Under the pieces are notes generated by a model. It made no database searches, was not told where the DNA came from, and saw only the letters and a list, made by a program, of their open reading frames with translations. A stretch of 48,343 nt of DNA from assembly GCF_937863485.1 (NCBI RefSeq), contig NZ_CALMFY010000240.1:1-48343 (forward strand). Direction: 5' to 3'. The DNA comes from an uncultured Nostoc sp. (GTDB lineage Bacteria > Cyanobacteriota > Cyanobacteriia > Cyanobacteriales > Nostocaceae). This document shows positions 8,106-16,781 of this stretch, in pieces. Numbering within the stretch: position 1 is the stretch's first letter; each line of letters opens with the position of its first letter. The position numbers and the translations under genes are program-made.

Positions 8106-9026
8106 ATGGCAAACACCTGGTGGGAACTACAGATTTTATGTGAGCCAGACCTAGAAGATTCTATCTTTTGGCGACTGGAAGATTTTGGCTGCCGTGGTAC
8201 AGCTAGTGAAAACAAAGGAAATTCATCTTTAGTTAGGGCTTATCTACCGACGATTCAAACGCAGCTACTAGATTTGGCAGCGCTATCGCTGTGGCTGCGT
8301 CAAGATGCCCTCTGTGTGGGACTTTCATCTCCCTCCCTGCAATGGCAGTTGATTGATGAGGAAGATTGGGCGACTAGCTGGAAACAATATTGGCATCCGC
8401 AGGAAATAGGCGATCGCTTCCTAATTAACCCCGCTTGGCTACCATTACCAGAAACAACGGAACGGTTAGTGATTCGTCTTGACCCAGGTGTAGCATTTGG
8501 TACGGGCAACCATGCCACCACTCAGCTATGTTTGGAATCCTTGGAAATGCGGCTGAGTGGAGTTCCTCAGTCGTTTGTGGGTACTAGTGGCAAACATGAA
8601 CATCTAGTAATTGCGGATATTGGCTGTGGTTCTGGTATCCTTTCCATTGGGGCACTGCTACTGGGGGCAGAGAAAGTTTATGCAGTAGATACTGACCCTT
8701 TGGCGGTGCAATCAACTATCAGTAATGGTGCCCTGAACGACATTAGTCCAGAACGTTTACTACCAGCACTGGGAAGTGTAGACGTTTTGACAAAACTAGT
8801 TGAAAAACCAGTGGACGGTATTGTATGCAATATTTTGGCTAATGTGATTATTGAATTGGTTCCAGAAATGAGTGCGATCGCCAAACCTGAAACTTGGGCT
8901 ATCTTCAGTGGTATTTTACTAGAACAATCAAAAGCTGTTGCTGACGCTTTAGAAGAAAATGGTTGGATCGTTGCTACCCTGTGGAAACGAAAAGAATGGT
9001 GTTGCTTGAATGTACGGCGTTCTTAA
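8106..9026 (+). CDS. prmA: Ribosomal protein L11 methyltransferase
   Basis: 306 aa, normal family length. It methylates ribosomal protein L11 using SAM, in the cytoplasm. The N-terminal substrate-recognition domain begins MANTWWELQI and contains EEDWATSWKQYWHP, a family hallmark. The SAM domain has PGVAFGTGNHATTQLCLE (about 128-145), VIADIGCGSGILSIGALLLG (motif I, about 168-187), YAVDTDPLA (motif II) and CNILANVI (motif IV, N-I-L-A). ATG 8106. Likely read through from serA unless the intervening hairpin stops transcription. Confidence 0.95.
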   Translation: MANTWWELQILCEPDLEDSIFWRLEDFGCRGTASENKGNSSLVRAYLPTIQTQLLDLAALSLWLRQDALCVGLSSPSLQWQLIDEEDWATSWKQYWHPQEIGDRFLINPAWLPLPETTERLVIRLDPGVAFGTGNHATTQLCLESLEMRLSGVPQSFVGTSGKHEHLVIADIGCGSGILSIGALLLGAEKVYAVDTDPLAVQSTISNGALNDISPERLLPALGSVDVLTKLVEKPVDGIVCNILANVIIELVPEMSAIAKPETWAIFSGILLEQSKAVADALEENGWIVATLWKRKEWCCLNVRRS

Positions 9027-9035
9027 CCCAATGAA

Positions 9036-9150
9036 TACTAGTACGCTACGGCGTAAATAAAGCAACCATTTAAAATCCCTAAAAAGCCCATTCCATAATA
9101 CTTTTGACTTTTGACTTTTGATTTTTGACTTCCGCCTTGCGGTACTAGTA
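9036..9150. repeat. Dispersed palindromic element, copy 1 (MITE-like)
   Basis: 115 bp bounded by TACTAGTAC at both ends in inverted orientation (left TACTAGTACGCTACGGCG, right CGCCTTGCGGTACTAGTA). The interior carries TTTTGAC heptamers. A second copy in opposite orientation lies at 35702-35885, sharing the ends and the AGTATTATG...TTTAAATGGTTGCT interior. No coding capacity. The DNA from 9151 to 9431 shows nothing I can name. Confidence 0.7.
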
Positions 9151-9431
9151 CACTGTGGCGTCAGTTTGCCTACCTTTAAGACGTTGTGATTACCTACATT
9201 TTTGTCACAGTCAAAGTATCGCACCACTGTAGAAATTGGTATATTTGGGAAACTAAAATACTTTGTGAATAACCTTGGTCGCTTTTTTACAACAATATGA
9301 GTGCTGTAATAAGTAAAATTCAGTTTTGATTTGCCAAAAATGGAAACAACACTAGTGGTTTTGATTCTCTAATCAGAGAACTAGAAAACGACAAAACTAG
9401 TACTGTGATCTCAAACAAGCAAAGTCAATAA

Positions 9432-10616
9432 TTATGAATAAAAGTTGGGTTTTGGCAGTTGATCATTTAAAGCCCAGTTTCCTATATCTTGGATTTTGTA
9501 ATCTACTGGATCATGGAGAGTGAACGTGCGGAGATTACGCCAATACCGGTCAAAGCCATATTTTGCATTAGTAGCGCGTGCACCCATAACTTCAAAGATG
9601 CGGTTGGTGATGTCTAAACCGACTCTAGTGGCAACGACTTTGGCAGTAGCGACCAAAATCGCACATTCTCCCCGTTGTTCTGCGGTAAGTGACCATTCTT
9701 GCTCCCAAGCTGCTTGGAGTAGTTCTCCCGCCTGTTCAGTTAAATATGTGGCTGCTTGGAGATCAACCCATATTTTGCCAAAGTGCTGGAGGATGTAAGG
9801 ATCTTTGGTAGCACTCTCTACACCTGATGTCAGCCAAGGTTTTGTATTAGTGCAAGTATATGTTTTAGCAGCTTCAAATGCTCCTTGTGCAATTCCCAGG
9901 TAGATATTAGCAAGATTCAATTGAGTTAAGCACGCACGAATAGTGGTGAAGGGTTGACTGGGTTTGTCTCTACTACCAAGAATTTCGTCAGGGTACACCA
10001 ACACATTCTCAAAAGTCACACTACCACTGTCTGTTTGACGTTGCCCTATATTATTCCAATCATGATTAACAGTAACACCTTGCCGTTGGGTAGGAATTAC
10101 CAGAATACTCAATTCACCATTTTCTTGATGAGTGGCAGTGATTGGTAATATATCTGAGTCTTGAGAACCAGAGCAAAAGCTTTTGATGCCGTTGAGACGG
10201 AAATAATCATTTTCCGGTGTCAGAGTAGTTCTTTTATCCAAAGGGTTGAGGGCATTGCACCAAAACCAATTGTTGCGAATAGTTTCTGAGTAATACCGCT
10301 GTTTTTGCTCTGCCGAACCAAAGATATAAGGAATTACTACACCTAGATGGTGGTAAGAAAAGACGTGAGCAATGGAGCTATCAACTTTGGCAAACTCACG
10401 GGTAATTTGCAGAACGGTAATCCAGCTTTGCCCTAAACCACCGTACTCTGTGGGTACAATCAGCTTCAGCAAGTTGCTTTGGCGCAAGCGATCGCGTTCA
10501 TGTTTTGGTGTTCCCCCTTTTGCATCCCGCTCTACAGCAGTCTTTGCAAATTCTTTTGCTAAAGACTTAGCTAGATCAATATAATTTTGAGACTCTTTGG
10601 TTTCGATTAATTGCAT
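9432..10616 (-). CDS. Acyl-CoA dehydrogenase-fold flavin monooxygenase (DszC/SfnB-like)
   Basis: 394 aa from ATG 10616, preceded by AGGAG; an upstream TTG at 10625 is too close to that site. The fold is acyl-CoA dehydrogenase-like: N-terminal helices (AKSLAKEFAKTAVERDA), GLLK-type VPTEYGGLGQSW, the middle beta domain with LNGIKSFCSGSQDSD and IGQRQTDSGSVTFENV, and a C-terminal helical bundle ending ARATNAKYGFDRYWRNLRTFTLHDPVDYK. The HDPV ending is typical of flavin-dependent desulfurisation monooxygenases (DszC, SfnB) rather than beta-oxidation enzymes. It would use reduced flavin and O2 on an organosulfur compound (inference from the family and the sfnB/sfnG neighbours). About 30% similar by eye to the sfnB product. 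Confidence 0.85.
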   Translation of the reverse strand: MQLIETKESQNYIDLAKSLAKEFAKTAVERDAKGGTPKHERDRLRQSNLLKLIVPTEYGGLGQSWITVLQITREFAKVDSSIAHVFSYHHLGVVIPYIFGSAEQKQRYYSETIRNNWFWCNALNPLDKRTTLTPENDYFRLNGIKSFCSGSQDSDILPITATHQENGELSILVIPTQRQGVTVNHDWNNIGQRQTDSGSVTFENVLVYPDEILGSRDKPSQPFTTIRACLTQLNLANIYLGIAQGAFEAAKTYTCTNTKPWLTSGVESATKDPYILQHFGKIWVDLQAATYLTEQAGELLQAAWEQEWSLTAEQRGECAILVATAKVVATRVGLDITNRIFEVMGARATNAKYGFDRYWRNLRTFTLHDPVDYKIQDIGNWALNDQLPKPNFYS

Positions 10617-11262
10617 ATCTTGCAACTTCTCCTGCTAACCTTTTGTGAGGAGCAACTATAAATTTGTCTGGAAAAACTTTCAATCTACAGTGTTTTGATA
10701 AAACTACCGTACTATAGAGATATAATTGCATAGTTTAACTAATAAAGCAAGTTCAAATTAAATTAATTTTGCTAAAGCTATAGGTTGTTAGTGCTGGATC
10801 AAAAAATATTTGGTTGAGAGTAAAACAGAAAAACAAGTATATTAAAAAAAATATGATAATTTACTTGTTTTTTCAGACTATATATGCAATATTAATAAAT
10901 TAAATCCATTAATCTACTTTAACTAGATAAGTAAACAGTAGATAGTAAGTAATGGGCAAAAAAATCAGATTTCTGTCTAAAGTTTAAATATTTTTTACAG
11001 ATAGATATTCCCTTAGCAAATAGATCAGCTTAAACAGGGATTATTTTGTTGTAAAAAATTTTCTACATTGAAATATGGGGATTAGAATGCCAGGTATTAA
11101 CTGATATATCTGGAAGCATAGCGATATTAATGAAAACTTTTGAGTATTAGACTAATTCAACATTTCTCAGGGCTAGTCATAAATTTTTAGCTTAACAAGT
11201 CACTGAAATGTCTGATGGCTTTCACTAAATTTTCCCTATCAAAAATATGAGGAGTGATAGAA
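10617..11262. other. AT-rich divergent intergenic region
   Basis: About 645 bp between the divergent DszC-like gene and the porin, very AT-rich, with no credible ORF. It must carry promoters for both. A TACCGTAC motif at about 10705-10712 resembles TACCGTAT in the promoter region at about 16733; a shared site is possible but unproven. Confidence 0.5.
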
Positions 11263-12978
11263 ATGTTCAATCGTTCATTTCATAATTTATGCATTGAATC
11301 GATGATTTTGGGGGCTACTTTGCTAGCCAGCACATCAGCTTATGCTGAAGACAGGAATTTAGTGGCTGTGACTGGGACTCAAACAAATATACCAACTGCG
11401 ATCGCGCATTTGGCGTCAGGCATCACCAAGCGCGTCCTAGACCCCAACCAAACTCCACGTTTCGGAGATAATTTTTCGGAAACAACCATTGTACAAACGC
11501 CTGAAATTCCTGTAATCAATAGTGATACAAGTGTCCAAAACACAAACAGTATGTCTCAGGTAACATCTGTATCTCAGTTTTCAGATGTGCAGCCAACTGA
11601 TTGGGCGGTTCTTGCACTCCAGTCTTTAGTTGAGCGTTATGGATGTATTGCGGGGTATCCAAATAGCACTTATCGGGGAAACCGCGCCATCACTCGCTAT
11701 GAATTTGCAGCAGGCTTAAATGCTTGTTTATCTCGCATCAACGAGCTAATTGCAACAGCTACATCTGACTTAGTTACCAAAGAAGACTTAACTAGTTTAC
11801 AAAGACTGCAAGAAGAATTTGCCTCTGAATTAGCAACTCTACGGGGTCGCGTTGATAGTTTAGAAGCTCGGACTGCGGAATTAGAAGCAAATCAGTTTTC
11901 TACAACAACAAAGCTTTCGGCGGAAGCCATTTTTGTGATTACGAATGCCTTCCAAGGCTCAGTTAATGGTGATAACACAGTTTTTCAAGATAGAGTTCGC
12001 CTCGTTTTCCAAACTAGTTTTACAGGTAAAGACAATCTATATACTCGTCTAAGTACTGGAAACACTACTATTTTGCAGCTTCCTGGTGGTTCAACCGAAG
12101 GTTTGCAAACCTTCAATCTTGCTCCTGGTAACAACAACCTGTCCCTAGATTGGCTCTCTTACTATTTCCCAGTTGGCAACAAAATCGATGCTTATATAGG
12201 AGCCGTGAACGGAGTACTTTATGATTTTGTTCCTACTCTGAGTCCCTATCTTGAGAGTGCCTCAGGAGGTGGTCGTGCTTTGACAGAATTTGCTTCCTCT
12301 AGTCCTATCTACCGTATTGGTGGTGGTGCAGGTGGGGGATTCAATTATCGATTCAGTGACCAATTGGTATTGAGCTTGGGTTACTTAGCAGGAGATCATG
12401 CCAGTCCTCAGCCAGACAGAGGTTTTTTTAATGGTCAATATAGCGCATTTGGACAAATAGCATGGAACCCCAACAAGAACTCTGGGATTGGTTTGACCTA
12501 TGTAAATGCCTACCAAAATCGGGGAGCAATATTTGACTTGGGTAGTGGTTTTCCACTTGTGGGAACAGAACAAGCCAATACTCCATTTGAGCGGATGATT
12601 ACCAACTCCTACGGAGTAGAAGCTTTCTATAAATTTAGTCCTCGATTTGCAGTCAATGGGTTCTTTGGCTACACTAATGCCAAGAATTTGGCAGGTAGTG
12701 GTAGTGCAGATATTTGGTACTATGCTCTGGGATTGGCATTCCCAGATTTAGGTAAACAAGGCAACCTTGGTGGTGTTCTTGTGGGTGCAGAACCTTATCG
12801 GGGTGGCAATCCTGCACCTGCAAACGATTTGTCCTTACATATTGAAGGCTTTTACAAGTATCGGCTTACAGATAACATTGCCATCACCCCTGGCGTAATT
12901 TGGATTACAGCTCCTGCTCAAAACAATGACAATGAGGATGCGGTAATTGGCACTGTAAGGACAACCTTCACCTTTTAG
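11263..12978 (+). CDS. SLH-domain OprB-type outer-membrane porin (iron uptake porin family)
   Basis: 571 aa from ATG 11263, chosen over an upstream GTG (11254) because GAGGAG lies 8 bp before it. A signal peptide (LLASTSAYA) is followed by a linker, then one SLH domain at about 100-155 (FSDVQPTDWAVLALQSLVER ... ITRYEFAAGLNACL), which anchors to periplasmic cell-wall polymer. A coiled coil at about 170-210 (LRGRVDSLEARTAELEANQ) precedes a C-terminal OprB-like beta-barrel rich in G/Y/F strands ending in TTFTF, the outer-membrane insertion signature. Cyanobacterial members are called iron uptake porins, but the true substrate is unclear; its place between sulfur genes suggests solute entry for that pathway (inference). 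Confidence 0.9.
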   Translation: MFNRSFHNLCIESMILGATLLASTSAYAEDRNLVAVTGTQTNIPTAIAHLASGITKRVLDPNQTPRFGDNFSETTIVQTPEIPVINSDTSVQNTNSMSQVTSVSQFSDVQPTDWAVLALQSLVERYGCIAGYPNSTYRGNRAITRYEFAAGLNACLSRINELIATATSDLVTKEDLTSLQRLQEEFASELATLRGRVDSLEARTAELEANQFSTTTKLSAEAIFVITNAFQGSVNGDNTVFQDRVRLVFQTSFTGKDNLYTRLSTGNTTILQLPGGSTEGLQTFNLAPGNNNLSLDWLSYYFPVGNKIDAYIGAVNGVLYDFVPTLSPYLESASGGGRALTEFASSSPIYRIGGGAGGGFNYRFSDQLVLSLGYLAGDHASPQPDRGFFNGQYSAFGQIAWNPNKNSGIGLTYVNAYQNRGAIFDLGSGFPLVGTEQANTPFERMITNSYGVEAFYKFSPRFAVNGFFGYTNAKNLAGSGSADIWYYALGLAFPDLGKQGNLGGVLVGAEPYRGGNPAPANDLSLHIEGFYKYRLTDNIAITPGVIWITAPAQNNDNEDAVIGTVRTTFTF

Positions 12979-13082
12979 TTAATCAGCAAAGGTGCAAAGA
13001 ATAATTCATCGAAAGTCGGCGAGTTTTTTATCCTCCTAATCAGCAATGCAGATATGAAAGCTAAAAAACTCTCCCACTGCTA

Positions 13083-13187
13083 ATACCATTTCACTTTAAT
13101 AATGATACAAATACGTTGGTAAGGGCATGGCATTGCCATGCCCCTACAAGAAATCTATCTGTATCAGGGTTTTCGTGAATTGGTATA
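13083..13187. mobile_element. Palindromic MITE-like element with central perfect hairpin
   Basis: Ends are imperfect inverted repeats of about 26 bp: left TACCATTTCAC...ATGATACA, right TGTATCAGGG...GTGAATTGGTA. The centre is a perfect hairpin GGGCATGGC-ATT-GCCATGCCC (13123-13143). Located about 100 bp after the porin gene, where it may also end transcription. The surrounding 12979-13369 holds no gene. Confidence 0.7.
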
Positions 13188-13369
13188 AGAGGATAGAGGG
13201 AGCAGAGACGAATGGCACTAAGTTAAGACGTAGCCCTAATTTATTAAACTAGCAACAGATGCAACTATGCCTTTTGTGGGCTGTGATAGCTCTGTGAAAG
13301 GCCACATATTGAATTGTCAAACAAATCCAAAATCCAAAATTGAGTCACATCCAATAGAGAATGGGACAA

Positions 13370-14578
13370 TTACAGCCAAGGATGGCGTGGGGGGTAGACA
13401 CCATTGAGGAAGTAGTTGCCAACAGCGTAGTACTTCCAGCGCACGGGATCGTGGAGTGTGTGAGCGCGGGCATTTCGCCAGTGGCGATTGTAGTTGAATT
13501 GCTCCAATGTGGACTTAGTACCTGCTAGTTCAAACAACTTGTTGGTAGCTAGTAGTGATGCTTCGGTGGCTAAGGCTTTGGCTTCAGCAACTGCGATCGA
13601 TGCTTCAACTACCTTGGGTTCTTCTAAACCTGACTCGTTAGCGATGTCGATAAATTCACCTGCACGTCGCAGCAATGCTTCAGCAGCGTGAACCTGAATT
13701 TGTACATTGCCTAAGTTATAGAGCGTCAGCGGGTCTTCGTATCCTTTTTCTAAATTGCTGTCAACCCAAGGGCGGGTATGGTTGCGGACAAAATAGATGG
13801 TGTCACGGACTGCGGCTTTGGCAATTCCCACGTCTACGGCGGCTTGGATGATTTGCGCGATCGCACCCATTGGTGTTGCCCTCTCAAAGGCTAAGTAGTG
13901 CGGAATCACGTGCTCTGCCTTAACTTTCACATTTTCAATAATGCTAGTGCCGCTGGCAGTGGTACGCTGTCCGAAGCTCGTCCAGTCATCAAGTAGCGTC
14001 AATCCTGGGGCATCCCGTTCGACAAATGCCACCACTGTTTTACCATCTGGATTGCTGGCAATGACGGGAACCCAATGTGCCAGTAGTGCCCCAGCAGAGT
14101 AGTATTTGCGTCCGTTGAGTACGAAGTCAGATCCATCTGGTTCTAATTTTGTCTGGACATCAGTAACAGACTTAGTGCCAATTTCCGAGAAGGCGTTACC
14201 GAACCGCTTGCCTTGTAGAGCCAAATCAAAGAAGAACTTCTTCTGCTCATCTGTGCCATCTAGGCGAACTGCTTCCACCATATAGAGGTGGTTTTGGGGA
14301 ATTTGACCGAGGCTAGAGTCGGCTTCGGAGATGATTTTAATTACTTCTGCCAGGGTAGCACTTGATACAAAAGCACCACCATACTCTTTCGGGACTGTAA
14401 TTCCCCACAATCCACTCTGGGAGAACTTTTGCACTTCCTCAACAGGGAGACGCCGATTTTGGTCGCGCTCTGAGTCTCCCTTGGCAAACTCAGCTGCTAG
14501 TTCGTGAGCGATCGCGATCGCTTCTTGGTCATCCTGAATAATATGCGCCTTCTGTTCTGTATTAATTATTGATGTCAT
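13370..14578 (-). CDS. sfnB: SfnB family sulfur-acquisition oxidoreductase
   Basis: 402 aa, acyl-CoA dehydrogenase fold. Motifs: SGLWGITVPKEYGGAFVSSA, SLGQIPQNHLYMVEA, an N-terminal-to-middle junction GNAFSEIGTKSVTD, LNGRKYYSAGALLAHWVPV, and FGQRTTASGTSIIENV. It ends RHWRNARAHTLHDPVRWKYY, the HDPV signature of the DszC/SfnB group. In Pseudomonas, SfnB belongs to dimethyl sulfone use; these enzymes act with FMNH2-dependent partners in sulfur assimilation (family knowledge). Here it lies upstream of sfnG on the same strand, about 430 bp apart with a MITE between them. ATG 14578 follows AAGGAG-like sequence. Confidence 0.85.
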   Translation of the reverse strand: MTSIINTEQKAHIIQDDQEAIAIAHELAAEFAKGDSERDQNRRLPVEEVQKFSQSGLWGITVPKEYGGAFVSSATLAEVIKIISEADSSLGQIPQNHLYMVEAVRLDGTDEQKKFFFDLALQGKRFGNAFSEIGTKSVTDVQTKLEPDGSDFVLNGRKYYSAGALLAHWVPVIASNPDGKTVVAFVERDAPGLTLLDDWTSFGQRTTASGTSIIENVKVKAEHVIPHYLAFERATPMGAIAQIIQAAVDVGIAKAAVRDTIYFVRNHTRPWVDSNLEKGYEDPLTLYNLGNVQIQVHAAEALLRRAGEFIDIANESGLEEPKVVEASIAVAEAKALATEASLLATNKLFELAGTKSTLEQFNYNRHWRNARAHTLHDPVRWKYYAVGNYFLNGVYPPRHPWL

Positions 14579-14732
14579 GCTAAAACTCCTTGATTGTGAT
14601 TGAGTGACTCATAATCCAATACGGTTCAGTTAAGAGACGCGATAAATCGCCGTCTCTACAAGTGTTTTGGTCTTATCTGAACTGTATTAACTCATAATCG
14701 CCACTACTATGAGACAACGCGAAATATTTGTC

Positions 14733-14823
14733 AGGACTTACGCAATAACTCTGTGAAACTCTTATTCCTTTGTGTCCTTTGCGTCCTTTGCGGTTCGTTT
14801 TATCATGATTTTGCGTAAGTCCT
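14733..14823 (-). mobile_element. 91-bp MITE, copy 1 (TIR AGGACTTACGCAA)
   Basis: Starts AGGACTTACGCAA and ends TTGCGTAAGTCCT, a 13-bp perfect terminal inverted repeat. The interior (CTTATTCCTTTGTGTCC, CCTTTGCGGTTCG) is the reverse complement of copy 2 at 16454-16544. The 14579-15009 gap otherwise shows no gene. Confidence 0.85.
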
Positions 14824-15009
14824 GTTTGTATTTGATCAGCACATCCTAGTTGAAGGATGGACATCTTGCCCATCTAATGTTGGTGATGGACAAGATAGGC
14901 GCTGGTATTTACGATCGCCAATTACTGTTGCTGTAAAAGCGGGTTTAGGCGTTATCTAGAACAGCTTCAATCTAGAAAACCCGCCCCTATAAAGTATATT
15001 CCTGTTAAT

Positions 15010-16107
15010 CTAGACCACAACCAACTCATCAGCTGTCCGACGATTAGCTTCTAGTTCGCGTACAATCGGAATTACTGTCTTACCAAATGCTGGAAGATCA
15101 TCTGTGTAGTGTAAAAAGCCACCGAGAATTAGATCAACTCCCGCTTCATAAAACTGGCGAATCTTGTCAGCTACTTGATCAGCCGTGCCAATTAAGCCTG
15201 ACTTGAAGCCATCGTTATACTGCACCAAGTCTTCAAAATTGGAATTCGCCCACATTCCCTGACGCTCACGAGTAGAAGATCCCGCCTGTTTCACCGCTTC
15301 GCCAAATCCTTTCACCGCCTCTACATCGGCCTGGGCAATAATATCGCGCAATACTTCATGGGCTTCTGCTTCCGTATCTCGCACAATGATAAAGGAATTC
15401 AGACCAAACTTAATTTTGCGTCCTTCAAGACTCGCTAATGCAGACACTTCTTCAATCTGCTCTCGTACCCCTTCTATGGTGTTGCCATTCATGAAATACC
15501 AATCAGAGACGCGGCCAGCCATGCGCCGCGCTGCTTTCGAGTTACCACCTTGAAATATCTCCGGGTGTGGATTCTGATTAATTGGTTTAGGCTTCACCCA
15601 ACCGCCGTTAATGCGGTAAAAGTCGCCCTTAAAATGAAACTCATCCTCAGTCCACAAACCTTTGAGAACGCGGATAAATTCCTCTGAACGACGATAGCGT
15701 TCGTCATGGTCTAACCAATGTTCACCATATATAGTGAATTCATCTTTGAACCAACCGCTAACTACATTCAGAGCGAACCGACCGTTAGAGAGAAAATCAA
15801 TACTGGCACCCATTTTGGCAACTACTCCCGGATGCCACAATCCAGGGTGAACTGCTGCAATTAGCTTCAATTTCTTGGTGACTGGAGCTAGGGCTGATAC
15901 AGTTGTTAATGCCTCTAACTGGTACTCAGCGCCATAGCTGGCGATAAATCTAGCTTGTGCTAAAGCATATTCAAATCCAACTTCTTCAGCCGTCTGAGCT
16001 AGTTGAGCATTATATTCATAAGTCCAATCTGTCCGTTGGGGAATTTTACTAACAACTAACCCCCCGCTGACGTTGGGAATCCAGTATGCGAACTTAATAT
16101 CTACCAT
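15010..16107 (-). CDS. sfnG: Dimethyl sulfone monooxygenase SfnG (luciferase-like FMN-dependent)
   Basis: 365 aa, LLM-class flavin monooxygenase TIM barrel. The N-terminus KFAYWIPNVSGGLVVSKIPQ closely fits SfnG. Further motifs: GFEYALAQARF, AAVHPGLWHPGVVAKMGA, RFALNVVSGWFKDEFTIYGE (the SGW motif of the SsuD/SfnG group), RYRRSEEFIRVLKGLWTE, and PEIFQGGNSKAARRMA. SfnG converts dimethyl sulfone to methanesulfinate using FMNH2 and O2, releasing sulfur to sulfite through further steps (family knowledge). No flavin reductase gene is visible in the window. The gene is bracketed by two inverted copies of the same 91-bp MITE. Start ATG 16107. Confidence 0.87.
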   Translation of the reverse strand: MVDIKFAYWIPNVSGGLVVSKIPQRTDWTYEYNAQLAQTAEEVGFEYALAQARFIASYGAEYQLEALTTVSALAPVTKKLKLIAAVHPGLWHPGVVAKMGASIDFLSNGRFALNVVSGWFKDEFTIYGEHWLDHDERYRRSEEFIRVLKGLWTEDEFHFKGDFYRINGGWVKPKPINQNPHPEIFQGGNSKAARRMAGRVSDWYFMNGNTIEGVREQIEEVSALASLEGRKIKFGLNSFIIVRDTEAEAHEVLRDIIAQADVEAVKGFGEAVKQAGSSTRERQGMWANSNFEDLVQYNDGFKSGLIGTADQVADKIRQFYEAGVDLILGGFLHYTDDLPAFGKTVIPIVRELEANRRTADELVVV

Positions 16108-16351
16108 AATTGTGCGTTTGTAATTGAAACTGCTTGGTTATTTGTCTAAATTTGCTTATGATGCAACAAAGCCTAATTTGCGATCGCTAACAAATCAGCT
16201 AAAATTTGAGCCGACAAAATTTTAATCAAAATTTAAAGCTTGAGAGCGGCTGGAAACTACTCTGAGTTTACAAGTAGACAATTTCAGGTTCTGATGGTCG
16301 TAATATACCATAACCCGACTGAACTACTGTAGTTTTTAATGGATCAGACTG

Positions 16352-16422
16352 TATCACGATAATTTCTCCGATGTCGTGACTCAATATACTTAAATTCCAT
16401 TTCCATATTCCAAAATGGAATA
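16352..16422. promoter_or_regulatory. Candidate operator sites between divergent sfnG and LLM genes
   Basis: TATCACGATA at 16352-16361 has its exact inverse TATCGTGATA at 16632-16641. A separate palindrome TATTCCA-AAA-TGGAATA lies at 16406-16422. These short symmetric sites in the divergent spacer are plausible binding sites for the neighbouring LysR-type regulator, but no binding evidence exists. The rest of the 16108-16781 spacer contains the MITE and the NtcA-type promoter listed separately. Confidence 0.35.
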
Positions 16423-16453
16423 CTGCCAATTTTGCTAAGTGTTTAATTATTAC

Positions 16454-16544
16454 AGGACTTACGCAAAATCATGATGAAACGAACCGCAAAGGACGCAAAG
16501 GACACAAAGGAATAAGAGTTTCAGAGAGTTCTTGCGTAAGTCCT
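16454..16544 (+). mobile_element. 91-bp MITE, copy 2 (TIR AGGACTTACGCAA)
   Basis: Same ends and length as copy 1 but in opposite orientation; the interior reads GAACCGCAAAGGACGCAAAG, the complement of copy 1. Together the copies flank sfnG and its upstream region (14824-16453). Confidence 0.85.
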
Positions 16545-16694
16545 ATATTATTTGATATTTGCTGGTTATCAGCCTGATTCTGTCAGAGCAAATTAGGAAT
16601 CAGGACTCAACAAAGTATCAATACTATTCCATATCGTGATAGGCAACTGATTTTCATGTGTCATCTGCAACTATACACAGCAGAAATAAATGTG

Positions 16695-16738
16695 GTAGTG
16701 TGAACTACTAAACAACGGTAAAAAGATATAAGTACCGT
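16695..16738 (+). promoter_or_regulatory. Candidate NtcA-activated promoter
   Basis: GTA-N8-TAC at 16695-16708 (GTAGTGTGAACTAC) is the exact consensus palindrome for NtcA, the cyanobacterial nitrogen-status regulator. TACCGT at 16733-16738 fits the TA-N3-T -10 box 24 bp downstream, close to the usual 20-24 bp. Transcription would start near 16745, leaving a leader of about 37 nt to the ATG at 16782. Consensus matching only. Confidence 0.5.
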
Positions 16739-16781
16739 ATTTTAGTTGATGTCTCGTAGAAAAAGGCACAGGAAAAAATTT

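Noticed and set aside
14673..14873. 66-aa minus-strand frame
   Set aside because: Mostly made of the MITE at 14733-14823; no conserved protein pattern.
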